From assembly GCF_002584985.1 (NCBI RefSeq), contig NZ_NUPZ01000036.1:1-50860 (forward strand): DNA of 50,860 nucleotides, given 5' to 3'. Position 1 is the stretch's first letter; each line of letters begins with the position of its first letter. The notes under the pieces were generated by a model, which ran no database searches, was not told the DNA's origin, and saw only the letters and a program-made list of their open reading frames with translations. Of the stretch, positions 37,387 to 46,617 are shown in pieces. The position numbers were made by a program, and so were the translations under genes. This DNA is from Bacillus sp. AFS029637 (GTDB taxonomy: Bacteria; Bacillota; Bacilli; Bacillales; Bacillaceae_G).

Positions 37387-38357
37387 TCATAAGCGCGAAC
37401 GAACAAAGGAACTTAGTAAATATGAACGAAGTCATTGAATACGCGGCGCTTGCTTTACAAGAATTTTCCGCAGAAAGAACGATCACACCAATACGCGGCT
37501 CATTACCATTTGCAAGCGCACAAAATACCGCATTAATTATGCCTTCAGTCGCAGAAGGACTTGAAGCGCTCGGTTTAAAAGTAGTAACAGTAGTTCCGCA
37601 GAACAAGAAGATAGGAAAGAAAACAATAAACGGGATTGTGATGCTATCTGACTTTCAAACGGGAGAACCACTCGCCCTTTTAGAAGGATCGTACTTAACG
37701 ATGATTCGAACAGGCGCCTTATCAGGCGTAGCGACAAAACATTTAGCTCGTCATAACGCAAAAACTCTATGTATCATCGGCACCGGTGAACAAGCGAAAG
37801 GAATCACTGAAGCTGTACTCGCCGTTAGGGACATCGAAAAAATCAATTTATACAACCGAACAGAAGAAAAAGCGTATGCATTTGCGCAATATATACAAGA
37901 GAAATTCAGCAAACCGGCTTACGTTTACAGGGACCCAAATGAAGCAATAAGCGAAGCAGACATCATCGTCACAACTACGAATGCATCCACACCAGTCTTC
38001 TCAGAAAAACTAAAAAAAGGCGTACACATAAACGCCGTCGGCTCATTTAGGCCAAGCATGCAAGAACTACCATCCCACGCCATTACAAGCGCAAACAAAG
38101 TAGTAGTCGAATCAAAAGAAGCAGCACTAGAAGAAACAGGTGACCTTCAAGTGCCGATAAACGAAGGTGTATTTAAAGCTAGTGACATCCACGCCGAACT
38201 TGGTCAAATTATAAGTGGAGAAAAAGCTGGTAGAGAGAACGATGAAGAGATTACTATTTTCAAATCAGTTGGTTTGGCGGTAGTGGATATTATCGTTGCG
38301 AAGTATTTGTATGAGAAAGCGGTGGAGCAAGGGATTGGGACTGTACTTGAGTTTTGA
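37380..38357 (+). CDS. Ornithine cyclodeaminase/mu-crystallin family reductase
   Basis: A 325-residue NAD(P)-binding protein with CIIGTGEQAKGITEAVLAVRDI and the downstream VGSFRPSMQELP segment of the family. In operons with proline racemase homologues this family usually acts as delta-1-pyrroline-2-carboxylate reductase; true ornithine cyclodeaminase activity is less likely here. It overlaps the symporter gene by 7 bases, which indicates translational coupling. GGAAAGGGTG is the ribosome site. Confidence 0.82.
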   Translation: MLVISANEQRNLVNMNEVIEYAALALQEFSAERTITPIRGSLPFASAQNTALIMPSVAEGLEALGLKVVTVVPQNKKIGKKTINGIVMLSDFQTGEPLALLEGSYLTMIRTGALSGVATKHLARHNAKTLCIIGTGEQAKGITEAVLAVRDIEKINLYNRTEEKAYAFAQYIQEKFSKPAYVYRDPNEAISEADIIVTTTNASTPVFSEKLKKGVHINAVGSFRPSMQELPSHAITSANKVVVESKEAALEETGDLQVPINEGVFKASDIHAELGQIISGEKAGRENDEEITIFKSVGLAVVDIIVAKYLYEKAVEQGIGTVLEF

Positions 38358-38478
38358 GGGACTGCCTTTTGGTGGTCTTTTTTGTTTTGGGGTGGGGGTC
38401 TTCTGTGTTAATGAATTTTGTTTGGAAGAATAGCGACAAGTAATCGTGAACATAAGATATAGAGTCAAAAAAATAAAT

Positions 38479-38500
38479 AGGCACCTTGGAGGTGCTTATT
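38479..38500 (+). terminator. Short terminator in the gap after the hydroxyproline operon
   Basis: AGGCACCT / AGGTGCTT arms with a 3-base loop and an A/T-rich tail, about 120 bases after the last stop codon. The rest of this 281-base gap holds only the repeat at 38507. Confidence 0.55.
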
Positions 38501-38506
38501 TATTTG

Positions 38507-38645
38507 AATCCCCTATCATATAATTCTCCTTATTTTTTAACTATAATTTTAATGACATGCTAGATTATATATTTCGTCCTTAATATATTTAAAGGGTAAT
38601 TGGGTATTAAGATTAATTAATGGAATGAAAGAGTTGGATTAAATG
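38507..38645. repeat. Long direct repeat, left copy
   Basis: About 139 bases that recur at 50463-50601 in the same orientation, without gaps and with about 9 mismatches by eye. The right end covers the stop codon of the LysR gene. The two copies enclose the mosaic accessory region. Confidence 0.9.
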
Positions 38646-39541
38646 CATTTTTTAAAATTATCTAAAAAGGAATTCATAAATTCCTTAGTTACTTTCGTTA
38701 AATTTTTCGTTTCTAAATAAATAAGCCAGAAATCAACTGGAAATTTTTTCTCTTCCTTTAATGGAATAATTTTTATATCCCCATTCATAACCATTGAACT
38801 TTTTTTAATAGAAAAATCATGCAAATACAAGATGGCTTGACTTTCTGTTACCAGCTTATAAAGGAGGCTGTTGCTATTCGATCTAACTAACACTTGATTT
38901 AAATTCGGTTTTGTTAATTTTAATACCTTTTTATAGTCAGATGAATTATACATCACTAATTTTGAACCTTTTAATGTGCCAAGTGTTACATAATCATGAT
39001 GATAAAAAGGTGAATTTTTCCCAACAGCTATACAAATATGTCCTGTATGAATATGTTCAAAAAGAATATTTTTTTCTTTTTTTAACTCTTCTAAAGAAGC
39101 GGGAATTAAAGCGATGTCATAATTTTCCTTGTTGAAATTCTGAATAATTTCTGTAGGGTTTTGCTCTATTAATTCGAATGTAATATTGTTATTTTCCGAA
39201 ATAAAATTTGCCATTGTTTCTTGAAGTATAAAAGTAAAGGAAGGAGCAGTTAAGATTTTTAAATGAGTTTGATTGCTATTTTTCAACTCAAAAATTTCTT
39301 TATTTAGTTCTTTAATGGTGTTTAGTAAAGTCATTGCTTTAGAAATTACGATCTTACCTTCAAAAGTAGGAGTAACTCCTTGTTTAGATCGGTTAAAGAT
39401 TTTTATACCAAGTTCATTTTCTAACTGGGTAATAGATTGACTCATACCTGAAGATGAAATAAATAATTTTTCTGCTGCTTTTGATATTGACATCTCGTTT
39501 GCGACATTTACAATATGTTCCATTTGTTCAAAATTCATCAT
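38639..39541 (-). CDS. LysR family transcriptional regulator
   Basis: A 300-residue regulator with an N-terminal winged HTH (NEMSISKAAEKLFISSSGMS, then QLENELGIKIFNRS) and a substrate-binding-like C-terminal part. Targets are unknown: no divergent gene starts nearby, only a 700-base gap and then the foreign metallophosphoesterase gene. Its 3' end lies in the long direct repeat. Confidence 0.88.
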   Translation of the reverse strand: MMNFEQMEHIVNVANEMSISKAAEKLFISSSGMSQSITQLENELGIKIFNRSKQGVTPTFEGKIVISKAMTLLNTIKELNKEIFELKNSNQTHLKILTAPSFTFILQETMANFISENNNITFELIEQNPTEIIQNFNKENYDIALIPASLEELKKEKNILFEHIHTGHICIAVGKNSPFYHHDYVTLGTLKGSKLVMYNSSDYKKVLKLTKPNLNQVLVRSNSNSLLYKLVTESQAILYLHDFSIKKSSMVMNGDIKIIPLKEEKKFPVDFWLIYLETKNLTKVTKEFMNSFLDNFKKCI

Positions 39542-40245
39542 TCACCTCAACTTAAGCAGATTACATCATTATATTTTCATAAATTCTACACTTGATTTTA
39601 ATTTTAAAAAGGAAGATTCGAAAACCTGACCATAATCCCATCCAATCCTTTTATGCACAGGATGAATTTAGATTGCAATGAAATTTCTTCTGTATCTAGT
39701 TCAACCATTCAGAATCACACTTACGTTTTTACTAAATTGTAAGTGACAAATTTTAATAGAGAGTAAATCAAATGTAAAAGTTTCGTAAATGGGTTCTGGG
39801 GCAAAAAGATTAAATTGTATTGCTGGTAGTATCTAAAGGTCAGTTTAAGTTTTACTTAATACGGTATAAAGATTTTCGGAATTTATTAAACATTTCGAAT
39901 GATGATACACTTCTTTCTGGCAAGAGACACGACCGTACTACTTAAAATCAATGTTCATTGCCTCATATTTTTATTCAAAATTATTAAAAGGCAAAAAGAA
40001 AGGAAAAAAATGAAAGGAGCGGAATGGAAAAGGCAGCAGACGATATGCTACATGCTAAAAAAAGGGAACACAAGATTCGACGTTAACGGGGCCCACCGCC
40101 AAAACGGGAATTTTTCCCGCTGAGCGATCAAGTAATATAAAATCCTGATTTTCAACCCCTATAAGGGACACCTTAACGGGCTAAACAAAATGACAAACGG
40201 CCATTTCATATTGAGTATTACACAGAATAACAGGAGGTTTAATTT
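39542..40245. other. Long gap without a supported gene
   Basis: It holds the LysR promoter side, a stretch near 39790 (GGTTCTGGGGCAAAAAG) that resembles an IS6-type terminal repeat, and a CGGGAA/TTCCCG hairpin at 40105-40119. Base composition turns G+C-richer from about 40010, near the start of the foreign gene. An open frame at 39899-40123 has no convincing ribosome site or protein-like composition. Confidence 0.45.
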
Positions 40246-43200
40246 ATGCTATTTCTTAAAAGGTTAAAAATTCTAACACTAACGATGATAGCTATTCTAG
40301 TAGGTCTTAGTGCTACTCCTTTTCAAGGGAAGAGTTCTGCGGCAGGGACAGAAAACACTACGGAAGAACCTATCTTCAGCTTCATGTCAATGTCGGACAC
40401 GCATACCAATACGGGTAAAACGGTTAAAGCTGTAACGGATGCTAAAAATAATAATGCAAGTGCAATAGTTTTAAACGGGGATATAACCGAGCGCGGGGAT
40501 AGCGGTGAATATGACACCATAAAAAATGCTATCAATTCTGTAAAAGATCATCCGCCAGTGTATTATACAATAGGAAATCATGAATATGATTGGCAGTCGG
40601 ATTATAATGTAGCGAAGAACAGATTTCTAGAAAAGGCAGAAATACCAGAAAAGAAGGTGTATTACCACCGGGAAATACAAGACTATGACTTTATATTTTT
40701 AGGGTATGATACGAAACCGTCCTATTATGCGTATATGTCCGACGAACAGTTAGCTTGGTTTGAAAGCACGCTTGCTGCAAATGCTGAACCGGACAAGCCG
40801 ATTTTTGTGTTCATGCATGAGCCTATTCACCAGACCGTATCCAAGTCATATTCTTCGAATGGTTATTATCAAAGAAATGCACAGGAGCAGGAGTTCCGAA
40901 AAATCCTTGAAAAATATCCACAGGTTGTTTTAACAACAGGACATCTTCACGACGATATTAAGATACAAGGCAACATGTACGCAAATAAATTCACTGCATT
41001 AAGAGACGGTGCAGTTTTAAATAATCAAGCTCTGATGTTTGATGTATATAAAGACAAGGTGCGTATAAAGGGAAGAGATGTAAATACACAAAAAACCATT
41101 TGGGAAGGTACTGTGAGTCTGCACCCGAATACAACCGACAAGTATGAAGCCGAGGATAGTGTGCTCGCATATGCTACCTCTGGCGACGACATAAATCAGT
41201 CCGGCGGCAAGTATGTGAATATGAACCATGGAAGCGCATATATCGAGTCGCTCAAGGTTGACGGAGGAGCTTCTGGCGGCAATAAAATATTGAAAATAAG
41301 GTATGCTACCGATGCTGCCAATGCTACCAAGGGATTATATGTAAATGGAGCCAAAGTACAGACACTTAGCATTCCGACTACCGGAAGTATGAGCTCGTAT
41401 AACGATTTGGCGGTACCTGTTGAGCTGAATCCAGGTCCAAATAACAAGATTGTCATACAAAGCGATGGCAACGCAGCGGGCGTGAATATAGATAAACTCC
41501 AAATTATGGAGGGTAACAATCCGAAACATATGTGGGGATTTAATGACAATGGCAACGACAGTGTCAAGAATGGGATTAATGCAACCTTGCACGGAAGTGC
41601 TGCCTATGATAAGACGGATAAAATGGAAGGTTCAGCTTCGCTCAGCCTGAACGGTGCTGACGGTAATTATGCAAGTGCAGATCTTGCATCCAACAAACAG
41701 AACAATCTAACGCTAACAACCTGGGTGAAGTGGAATGGTGCAACCTCAGGATCTCAACAAATATTGTCCAACGGAGATGGCCTTACTAATGGATATTCAA
41801 TCATGTTGGATCATGACCAAGGTGATAAGGTGTCCATTGCGATCAACGGGCAGAAGATCCTTGGATCGCAGACTGCTTTAACTCCAGGACAATGGACCAA
41901 TATTACTGCGGCAAGAAGAAGCGGAACCTGGGAGCTTTATATCAATGGCAAGAGTACACCGGTAACCAATAATACAACAGATCCTTCTAAGCCAACAACG
42001 GGAACGTATATCGGTGCGGACAGTACCGGTAAACAAAGCTTCAATGGACGTATTGATTCTGCAAGAATTTACAATCAAGCTTTGTCTACAGATCAGATAA
42101 AGGCGATTGCCAATGAGACTTCTGACGTTACGTTACAAAGCATCGAAATAACTAAACTGCCAACAAAGTTGAATTACCTTCAGGGAGATGGGGTGAATAT
42201 AGACGAGATGGTTGTGACAGGCACTTACAGCGATGGAACAACAAAGGTGGAGAACGTAACGGATGATAATATTACCGGTTTTAATAGTGCCACTCTTAAA
42301 AAGGGATTGCCAATTACTGTGACTTTAGGTGGAAAGACTGCCAGCTTTAAGGTAAATATTTTAGATGAATTGCCTGGTTCAGCATCGGTGCCAGGAAGGA
42401 TAGAAGGTGTAAACTACAATTCGAAAAAACCGGATTCTGTATTTAGAAATTTTCCGAATAATGATGGCGGACGCGCATGGATAGTGACTGCTATGGAAAA
42501 AGGCGAATGGATGGAATATAACGTAGATGTGGCAAAATCGGGATTCTATCAAGTAAATTACAGGGTGGCAACATGGCGTCCGGCAGAGGTTGAATTCGAG
42601 GTAGATGGAGTACCTCAAACGAGAACCCCATTTTCAACTGGGAGTTGGAAATATGACACTTTTTCTTCCGATACAATCCAACTGAGTGAAGGCTCACATA
42701 AAATAAGGCTGAATGCAAATACAGGTTTTTGGAGATTGAACTGGTTTGAATTGACAGAGGTTCAAGGAAAAAAATTGAGCAGTATCACAGTACCTGCACC
42801 GGTAACAGTGCCAATCGGAACGGCGAAGACAGCGGCAGCTCTTGGATTGCCCGAAAAAGTAGCCCTTGTAACCGATGGGGGGAATGTGGATGTTAGTGTG
42901 AATTGGGATGTAAATAGTGCAAGCTACGATCCAACTTCCACGACGGCGCAGACCTTCACGGTAACAGGAAAAGTAACTCTGCCTATTGGAGTCACAAACC
43001 CGAACAGCGTTCCATTGACAACAAGCATTAGCGTATCTGCAAGGGCTGCCGAACTAGTAGCCCACTGGAAGTTCGATGAAGGATCCGGTACAACCGTCGG
43101 CGATTCTTCAGGCAACGGCAACACCGGTACTCTGGTTAACAACCCGACTTGGACCGATTCGGGCAAAGGCGGAGCGCTTGCTTTCAGCGGCGGCTCAAGA

Positions 43201-43707
43201 GCCGAGTTCAACTCTTCGGCAACTTTGAATAAAACAGGTGACGAGTCCGTGTCGTTGTGGTTCAAGACTTCTCAGCCTGCAACCGGCACCACGAGCATTT
43301 TCCGTAACAGTAATCGTTTCACCGCCCTTCAGTTAGTGGCAGGTGGTCAAGCTCGCGCGGCCCATTGGCCCAATGATTCATCCAGTTATAAAGCGCTGAA
43401 TTTTCCATGGACCTACAGCGATAACAAATGGCATCATTATGTGGCTTCCTACGATCATTTAACTGGGATGAAGATTTATGTCGACGGTAACTTAGTAGCA
43501 AGCAATACAACGAATCTCGGACCGCTTCCGACTGTGACGAATAAAATCGTGCTGGGAGCCACAGAAACCGGCGGAGAAGCTTACAATGGACTGCTGGATG
43601 ATGTTCGCGTATATGACCTCCCGTTGACTCAGGATGAAGTAAGGCAATTGAATGATCAACAACCGCCTACGACAACGGACAATGCGCCAAGCGTCTCAGT
43701 CAATTAA
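40246..43707 (+). CDS. Secreted multidomain calcineurin-like metallophosphoesterase
   Basis: A 1153-residue exported protein. Signal peptide (1 to about 32); phosphoesterase domain (about 45-290) with MSDTHTN, NGDITERGD, GNHEYDW, MHEPIH and TGHLHDD metal motifs; CBM-like domain (about 305-420); LamG-like domain (about 430-630); Ig-like domain (about 637-705); CBM6-like domain (about 715-845); Ig-like Big_4 type (about 850-925); and second LamG-like domain (about 935-1135). Substrate unknown, perhaps a surface polymer. Base composition and codon use are unlike the neighbours, especially after 43050, and recall Paenibacillus. The end is cut: after the TAA the frame goes on as a truncated repeat. 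Confidence 0.85.
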   Translation: MLFLKRLKILTLTMIAILVGLSATPFQGKSSAAGTENTTEEPIFSFMSMSDTHTNTGKTVKAVTDAKNNNASAIVLNGDITERGDSGEYDTIKNAINSVKDHPPVYYTIGNHEYDWQSDYNVAKNRFLEKAEIPEKKVYYHREIQDYDFIFLGYDTKPSYYAYMSDEQLAWFESTLAANAEPDKPIFVFMHEPIHQTVSKSYSSNGYYQRNAQEQEFRKILEKYPQVVLTTGHLHDDIKIQGNMYANKFTALRDGAVLNNQALMFDVYKDKVRIKGRDVNTQKTIWEGTVSLHPNTTDKYEAEDSVLAYATSGDDINQSGGKYVNMNHGSAYIESLKVDGGASGGNKILKIRYATDAANATKGLYVNGAKVQTLSIPTTGSMSSYNDLAVPVELNPGPNNKIVIQSDGNAAGVNIDKLQIMEGNNPKHMWGFNDNGNDSVKNGINATLHGSAAYDKTDKMEGSASLSLNGADGNYASADLASNKQNNLTLTTWVKWNGATSGSQQILSNGDGLTNGYSIMLDHDQGDKVSIAINGQKILGSQTALTPGQWTNITAARRSGTWELYINGKSTPVTNNTTDPSKPTTGTYIGADSTGKQSFNGRIDSARIYNQALSTDQIKAIANETSDVTLQSIEITKLPTKLNYLQGDGVNIDEMVVTGTYSDGTTKVENVTDDNITGFNSATLKKGLPITVTLGGKTASFKVNILDELPGSASVPGRIEGVNYNSKKPDSVFRNFPNNDGGRAWIVTAMEKGEWMEYNVDVAKSGFYQVNYRVATWRPAEVEFEVDGVPQTRTPFSTGSWKYDTFSSDTIQLSEGSHKIRLNANTGFWRLNWFELTEVQGKKLSSITVPAPVTVPIGTAKTAAALGLPEKVALVTDGGNVDVSVNWDVNSASYDPTSTTAQTFTVTGKVTLPIGVTNPNSVPLTTSISVSARAAELVAHWKFDEGSGTTVGDSSGNGNTGTLVNNPTWTDSGKGGALAFSGGSRAEFNSSATLNKTGDESVSLWFKTSQPATGTTSIFRNSNRFTALQLVAGGQARAAHWPNDSSSYKALNFPWTYSDNKWHHYVASYDHLTGMKIYVDGNLVASNTTNLGPLPTVTNKIVLGATETGGEAYNGLLDDVRVYDLPLTQDEVRQLNDQQPPTTTDNAPSVSVN

Positions 43708-43767
43708 GACGTCACTGTAACCTGAAGCGCGAGCGATAACGAATCGGGTGTAGACGATGGCGATGAG

Positions 43768-44070
43768 CCAAGAATCACTCTAATTCATGGATTTATTGAT
43801 TTTCACCTGTTCCCTAGAGATAAAGGCGACATTTTTATGTTTTATAACATGAATGACGAACTTCTTTTTGCTGGGAAAGCACGTAAAGTAAGACAACGTA
43901 TTAAAAATCATTTTGAAGATAATGTATCACCAATTAAAAATCATCGTGATGAAGTGTATCGTATTGATGTACGTATTGTAGAAAATCCGATGGAAAGAGA
44001 AATTTACGAAACATATATGATTAACGAATTTCAAGCGAAGTATAATGAGGATAAAGTATTTTATAAATAA
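43768..44070 (+). pseudogene. GIY-YIG nuclease-like gene lacking its 5' end
   Basis: From 43768 the frame reads like the inside of a GIY-YIG domain (FHLFPRDKGDIFMFYN, ELLFAGKARKVRQRI, REIYETYMINEFQAKYN), as in UvrC-like excision-repair endonucleases of Bacillus. No start codon exists before the internal ATG at 43837, so the N-terminus is lost. It is in frame with, and directly after, the foreign gene. A 77-residue product from 43837 may still be made. Confidence 0.7.
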
Positions 44071-44080
44071 CATCAACGTA

Positions 44081-44119
44081 AAACATGATCTTGGTACTAC
44101 ATCAAGATCATGTTTTTTT
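44081..44119 (+). terminator. Terminator after the GIY-YIG remnant
   Basis: AAACATGATCTTG / CAAGATCATGTTT, perfect arms, 9-base loop, T7 run: the native end of the truncated gene. Confidence 0.9.
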
Positions 44120-44238
44120 ATGCAATGAAAACAATTGATTATTCTTAATCATTCGACAAAATACAACAATTTAAGATTTTATTTTTTGCTATGATGAGTA
44201 AGGAATTTATATATCGTGTTATTGGGGGATAAAAAGAG

Positions 44239-45026
44239 ATGTTGAAAAAATTTATTACATGTATTTTAGGTGGGGCTTTAGTATTCAATTTATCCCGCTT
44301 TAATGGGCAGTAAGACCCCCACCTCAAAATTCAGCGAAAGCAAAGAAGTTAGGTGGGGGATCAACTGCCCATAAAAGTCCGATTGGTTCAACTAATAATC
44401 AGTGGGGGATGAAGAAAACCCCCACTGATTAAAGTTTCAATTTATCTGGTTGCGACAATACATCCGACAAAACTTCTTCAGAATCTAAAGAAACTAATTC
44501 GAAACAAGAAGAACAGAAAGTGCAAACAACGGATGAGGCGAAAACGAAAGAGAATACAAAGCAGAAAAATACAGAACAAACAAAAGAGAAATCAAAAGTA
44601 AAAGAAAAAGAAAAAGAGTATGCTATAAACAAGGATTTTCATACACCTAAATTTGATGTAACTGTAAAAAGAGTTGTAGAAAGAGATAAGGTTGGTAAAG
44701 AAAGTATAGGATTCCAAAAACCTGAAGATGGACATGTCTTTATTGCTGTAGAAGTAGAAGGGAAAAATATTACAAACGAATCGATGAAATTAGCCGTTTT
44801 ACCATCAGTGGATTTAGTGGATGAAAATGATAATGCTTACCAAAGTGATGTGTGGGCAGCTAGTACTTATGCGGTTGAAAAAGGCGAGACCTCTACTCTT
44901 ACTAAGGGATTAAAACCAGGGGAGGTAATGAGAGAAAGTAAAGTTTACGTGATTAATAAAGAAAAATTTGATACAGGAAAATGGTATGTAGTTGTTAACC
45001 ATGAGTATAAGGAACAAATTAAGTAG
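44239..45026 (+). pseudogene. DUF4352-like lipoprotein gene split by a bcr1 insertion
   Basis: The 5' part codes for a signal peptide (MLKKFITCILGGALVFNL) and stops at TAA 44311-44313 inside the repeat. After the repeat the frame resumes with LSGCDNTSDK, completing a lipobox LSGC, a Lys/Glu/Thr linker and a beta domain of the DUF4352 (Telokin-like) type. Removing the repeat plus one TTTAT restores one continuous lipoprotein of about 210 residues. An internal ATG-started product lacking export signals is unlikely to be useful. Confidence 0.85.
44289..44445. mobile_element. bcr1-type repeat element inside the lipoprotein gene
   Basis: About 152 bases plus the second TTTAT. It begins TTTATCCCGC, ends AAAGTTTCAATTTAT, and has two strong hairpins (CCCCCACCT/AGGTGGGGG and AATCAGTGGGGG/CCCCCACTGATT). 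The target TTTAT is codons Leu-Ser of the lipobox. Compared with the copy at 29389, stem bases change in matched pairs. Confidence 0.85.
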
Positions 45027-45165
45027 TGTTTATTTATTAAGGGGAGATGGCTCCTCTTTTTTTGTTGTCAAAAAGATCTTTTAAACTTTGAATACCTAGT
45101 TCTTTCCCTCATAACAACTAAAAACCAACATATACTGCTACAAGCAAACAAGAAAGAAAACGATC

Positions 45166-45240
45166 ATGAACTGGTTAGAAGCTTTTATATTAGGAATTAT
45201 TCAAGGATTAACCGAATTTTTACCTATTAATATTGTATAA
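45166..45240 (+). pseudogene. 5' fragment of uppP/bacA (undecaprenyl-diphosphatase)
   Basis: Codes for MNWLEAFILGIIQGLTEFLP, the exact style of UppP N-termini, then diverges (INIV, stop) where the family continues with SSTGHL. Only about 21 of roughly 270 codons remain. It abuts the remnant of the immunity gene on the other strand. Confidence 0.75.
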
Positions 45241-45318
45241 TTCAATAAATTTGTTAAGACTGTCTTCTAAGCTCTTAATTGTGTTTGGATACTTTTTTGA
45301 ATAACCTTCACACATTTT

Positions 45319-45600
45319 TTAAAAATAATGATAAAGTGTTTGATAATCAATTATTACCTCATCACCACTGTATAATGCAAATTCTACACCTTTAAATGAA
45401 TCTCCATTGGCAATATCATACTCATCCAAATCTCCTGGAAAAGTACATGCGCCATATTCCTCTCCAAATCCTACTCCTTCACAAACTGAATTGATTACCT
45501 TTAAAAATCTTTCATCATCTACCATATTAAACACTGCTTGTATAGGGAAATGAGTTAAATCTAGTAAATCCTCATCTTTTAATCTAAACTCTCTTTGCAT
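45319..45600 (-). CDS. CdiI-like toxin immunity protein, shortened by a premature stop
   Basis: A 93-residue acidic protein (MQREFRLKDEDLLDLTHFP) that resembles CdiI-type ribonuclease toxin immunity proteins of the B. cereus group. After the TAA at 45319-45321 the same frame continues for about 30 codons (MCEGYSKKYPNTIKSLEDSL) to about 45222, so the native protein was longer. GGAGGG stands before the ATG. The cognate toxin is not present; a toxin-system remnant lies just upstream at 45695-45897. It may be an orphan immunity gene or a pseudogene. Confidence 0.6.
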   Translation of the reverse strand: MQREFRLKDEDLLDLTHFPIQAVFNMVDDERFLKVINSVCEGVGFGEEYGACTFPGDLDEYDIANGDSFKGVEFALYSGDEVIIDYQTLYHYF

Positions 45601-45694
45601 ACATATCCCTCCTCGTATATCTTTAATTTATTCTGGAAAAAAAGAAGAGATTTCTCCATCTTTATGGCATCCTCTCCAAGTTATCTCTTTACTG

Positions 45695-45897
45695 TCAACA
45701 CCTGTCCATTCCCTCAAACGCTTTGGCTACCAAATGAATATTATCGACCGCTTGTTGAAAGGCGCGGAGAATTGTTTCGTCAAATCTAAAACTTGTTGGT
45801 TCGCTTCTTGCGCTTTTGGATTAGCAGAAAGCGTAGTACGCGTCGCTTTTTTTATAGAACGATTTGTCGCACTTTGGATTGTATCCGAAGCACTCCT
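45695..45897 (-). pseudogene. Frameshifted fragment of a type VII (LXG/YwqI-like) toxin-system gene
   Basis: On the minus strand one frame reads TRTTLSANPKAQEANQQVLD; the adjacent frame then continues FDETILRAFQQAVDNIHL and AKAFEGMD before a stop. One missing T in GATTTGAC explains the shift. The helical, Gln-rich style matches N-terminal regions or partners of LXG toxins, but family assignment is from memory of style only. It precedes the immunity gene on the same strand. Confidence 0.45.
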
Positions 45898-46185
45898 GGA
45901 AAGATATTGCGAATTTAATTATAACAACAAATGGATAAAAATTACTTAGGGGAACTTCATTTTACAATATATATGTTTCTCTCAGTTCTCAACAGACGAT
46001 GGCAAGTCCTGATACAGATGTAAATGAGGTGTTCAAAGATGTTCAATCATCTGATGGGAGACGGGAAAATAAAGCTTGGAACTTCCAGGTGAAAATGTCA
46101 ATTTTTACATATAGGTCTTTAAAAATCGCTTATTGTGTTAAGGGGTTGGATTAAGGAATGATATACTTTAATTGAGGTGAAAAAT
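45898..46185. other. Gap with an unrecognised coding remnant
   Basis: A plus-strand frame at about 46001-46153 encodes ASPDTDVNEVFKDVQSSDG without start codon or ribosome site; it may be the tail of a lost gene. Nothing else is recognised. Confidence 0.3.
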
Positions 46186-46500
46186 ATGATTCCGACAATA
46201 AATGACCTGATTATTATTTGCCATTATTCTTTGTTAGGTGCAATACCGAACAATTTAAGAGGACTTACTGTAAAATTAGAAAATAAAACGCTATATTGGA
46301 AAGGTTATTTTGATGGAGAACCCACTGAAGAAGAAATAGAAATATTGAGTGTAGCTTGTACAGAGGTAATAGCTAATTTCCCTATCATTATGGACTGTAG
46401 CGAAGAATATATCAGCCATAGATATCCATTAGAAATGGAGGTGTTGCAGTTTTGGGCATTCTTAAGATGGGAAGAGGATAAAAACATAAATGTAAAGTAG
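46186..46500 (+). CDS. Small acidic protein, possible immunity protein
   Basis: A 104-residue soluble protein (MIPTINDLIIICHYSLLGAI; VKLENKTLYWKGYFDGEPTEEE; TEVIANFP). Its style resembles small immunity-type proteins that accompany polymorphic toxins in Bacillus, but I cannot name the family. The ATG at 46186 follows GAGGTGA; an in-frame GTG at 46177 overlaps that site. It stands alone, with a terminator immediately after. Confidence 0.55.
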   Translation: MIPTINDLIIICHYSLLGAIPNNLRGLTVKLENKTLYWKGYFDGEPTEEEIEILSVACTEVIANFPIIMDCSEEYISHRYPLEMEVLQFWAFLRWEEDKNINVK

Positions 46501-46543
46501 CTCCAAAATATACAATGAAAGTTGATTTTGGAGTTGTTTTTTG
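46501..46543 (+). terminator. Terminator after the small acidic protein gene
   Basis: CTCCAAAAT / ATTTTGGAG arms with a 15-base loop, then TTGTTTTTTG. It starts right after the stop codon. Confidence 0.75.
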
Positions 46544-46581
46544 TTTACTTTTGGGAGAGCGATGTGGTCCTAACAACAAAA

Positions 46582-46617
46582 ACTCCATTTTGAAAAAAAG
46601 CCTGATCAAAATGGAGT
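46582..46617. repeat. Inverted repeat in the gap before the lipoprotein gene
   Basis: Perfect arms ACTCCATTTTGA / TCAAAATGGAGT with a 12-base loop; read on the minus strand it ends in a T-rich tail and could terminate transcripts. The remaining gap up to 46850 is AT-rich, with no gene seen. Confidence 0.55.

Noticed and set aside
39790-39810. IS6/IS240-like terminal repeat (GGTTCTGGGGCAAAAAG)
   Set aside because: Only one end is seen, no matching end or transposase remnant was found nearby, and the match is from memory; too weak to call an insertion sequence.
39899-40123. 74-residue open frame before the phosphoesterase gene
   Set aside because: No good ribosome site, odd composition, and it crosses the hairpin and composition change; probably chance.
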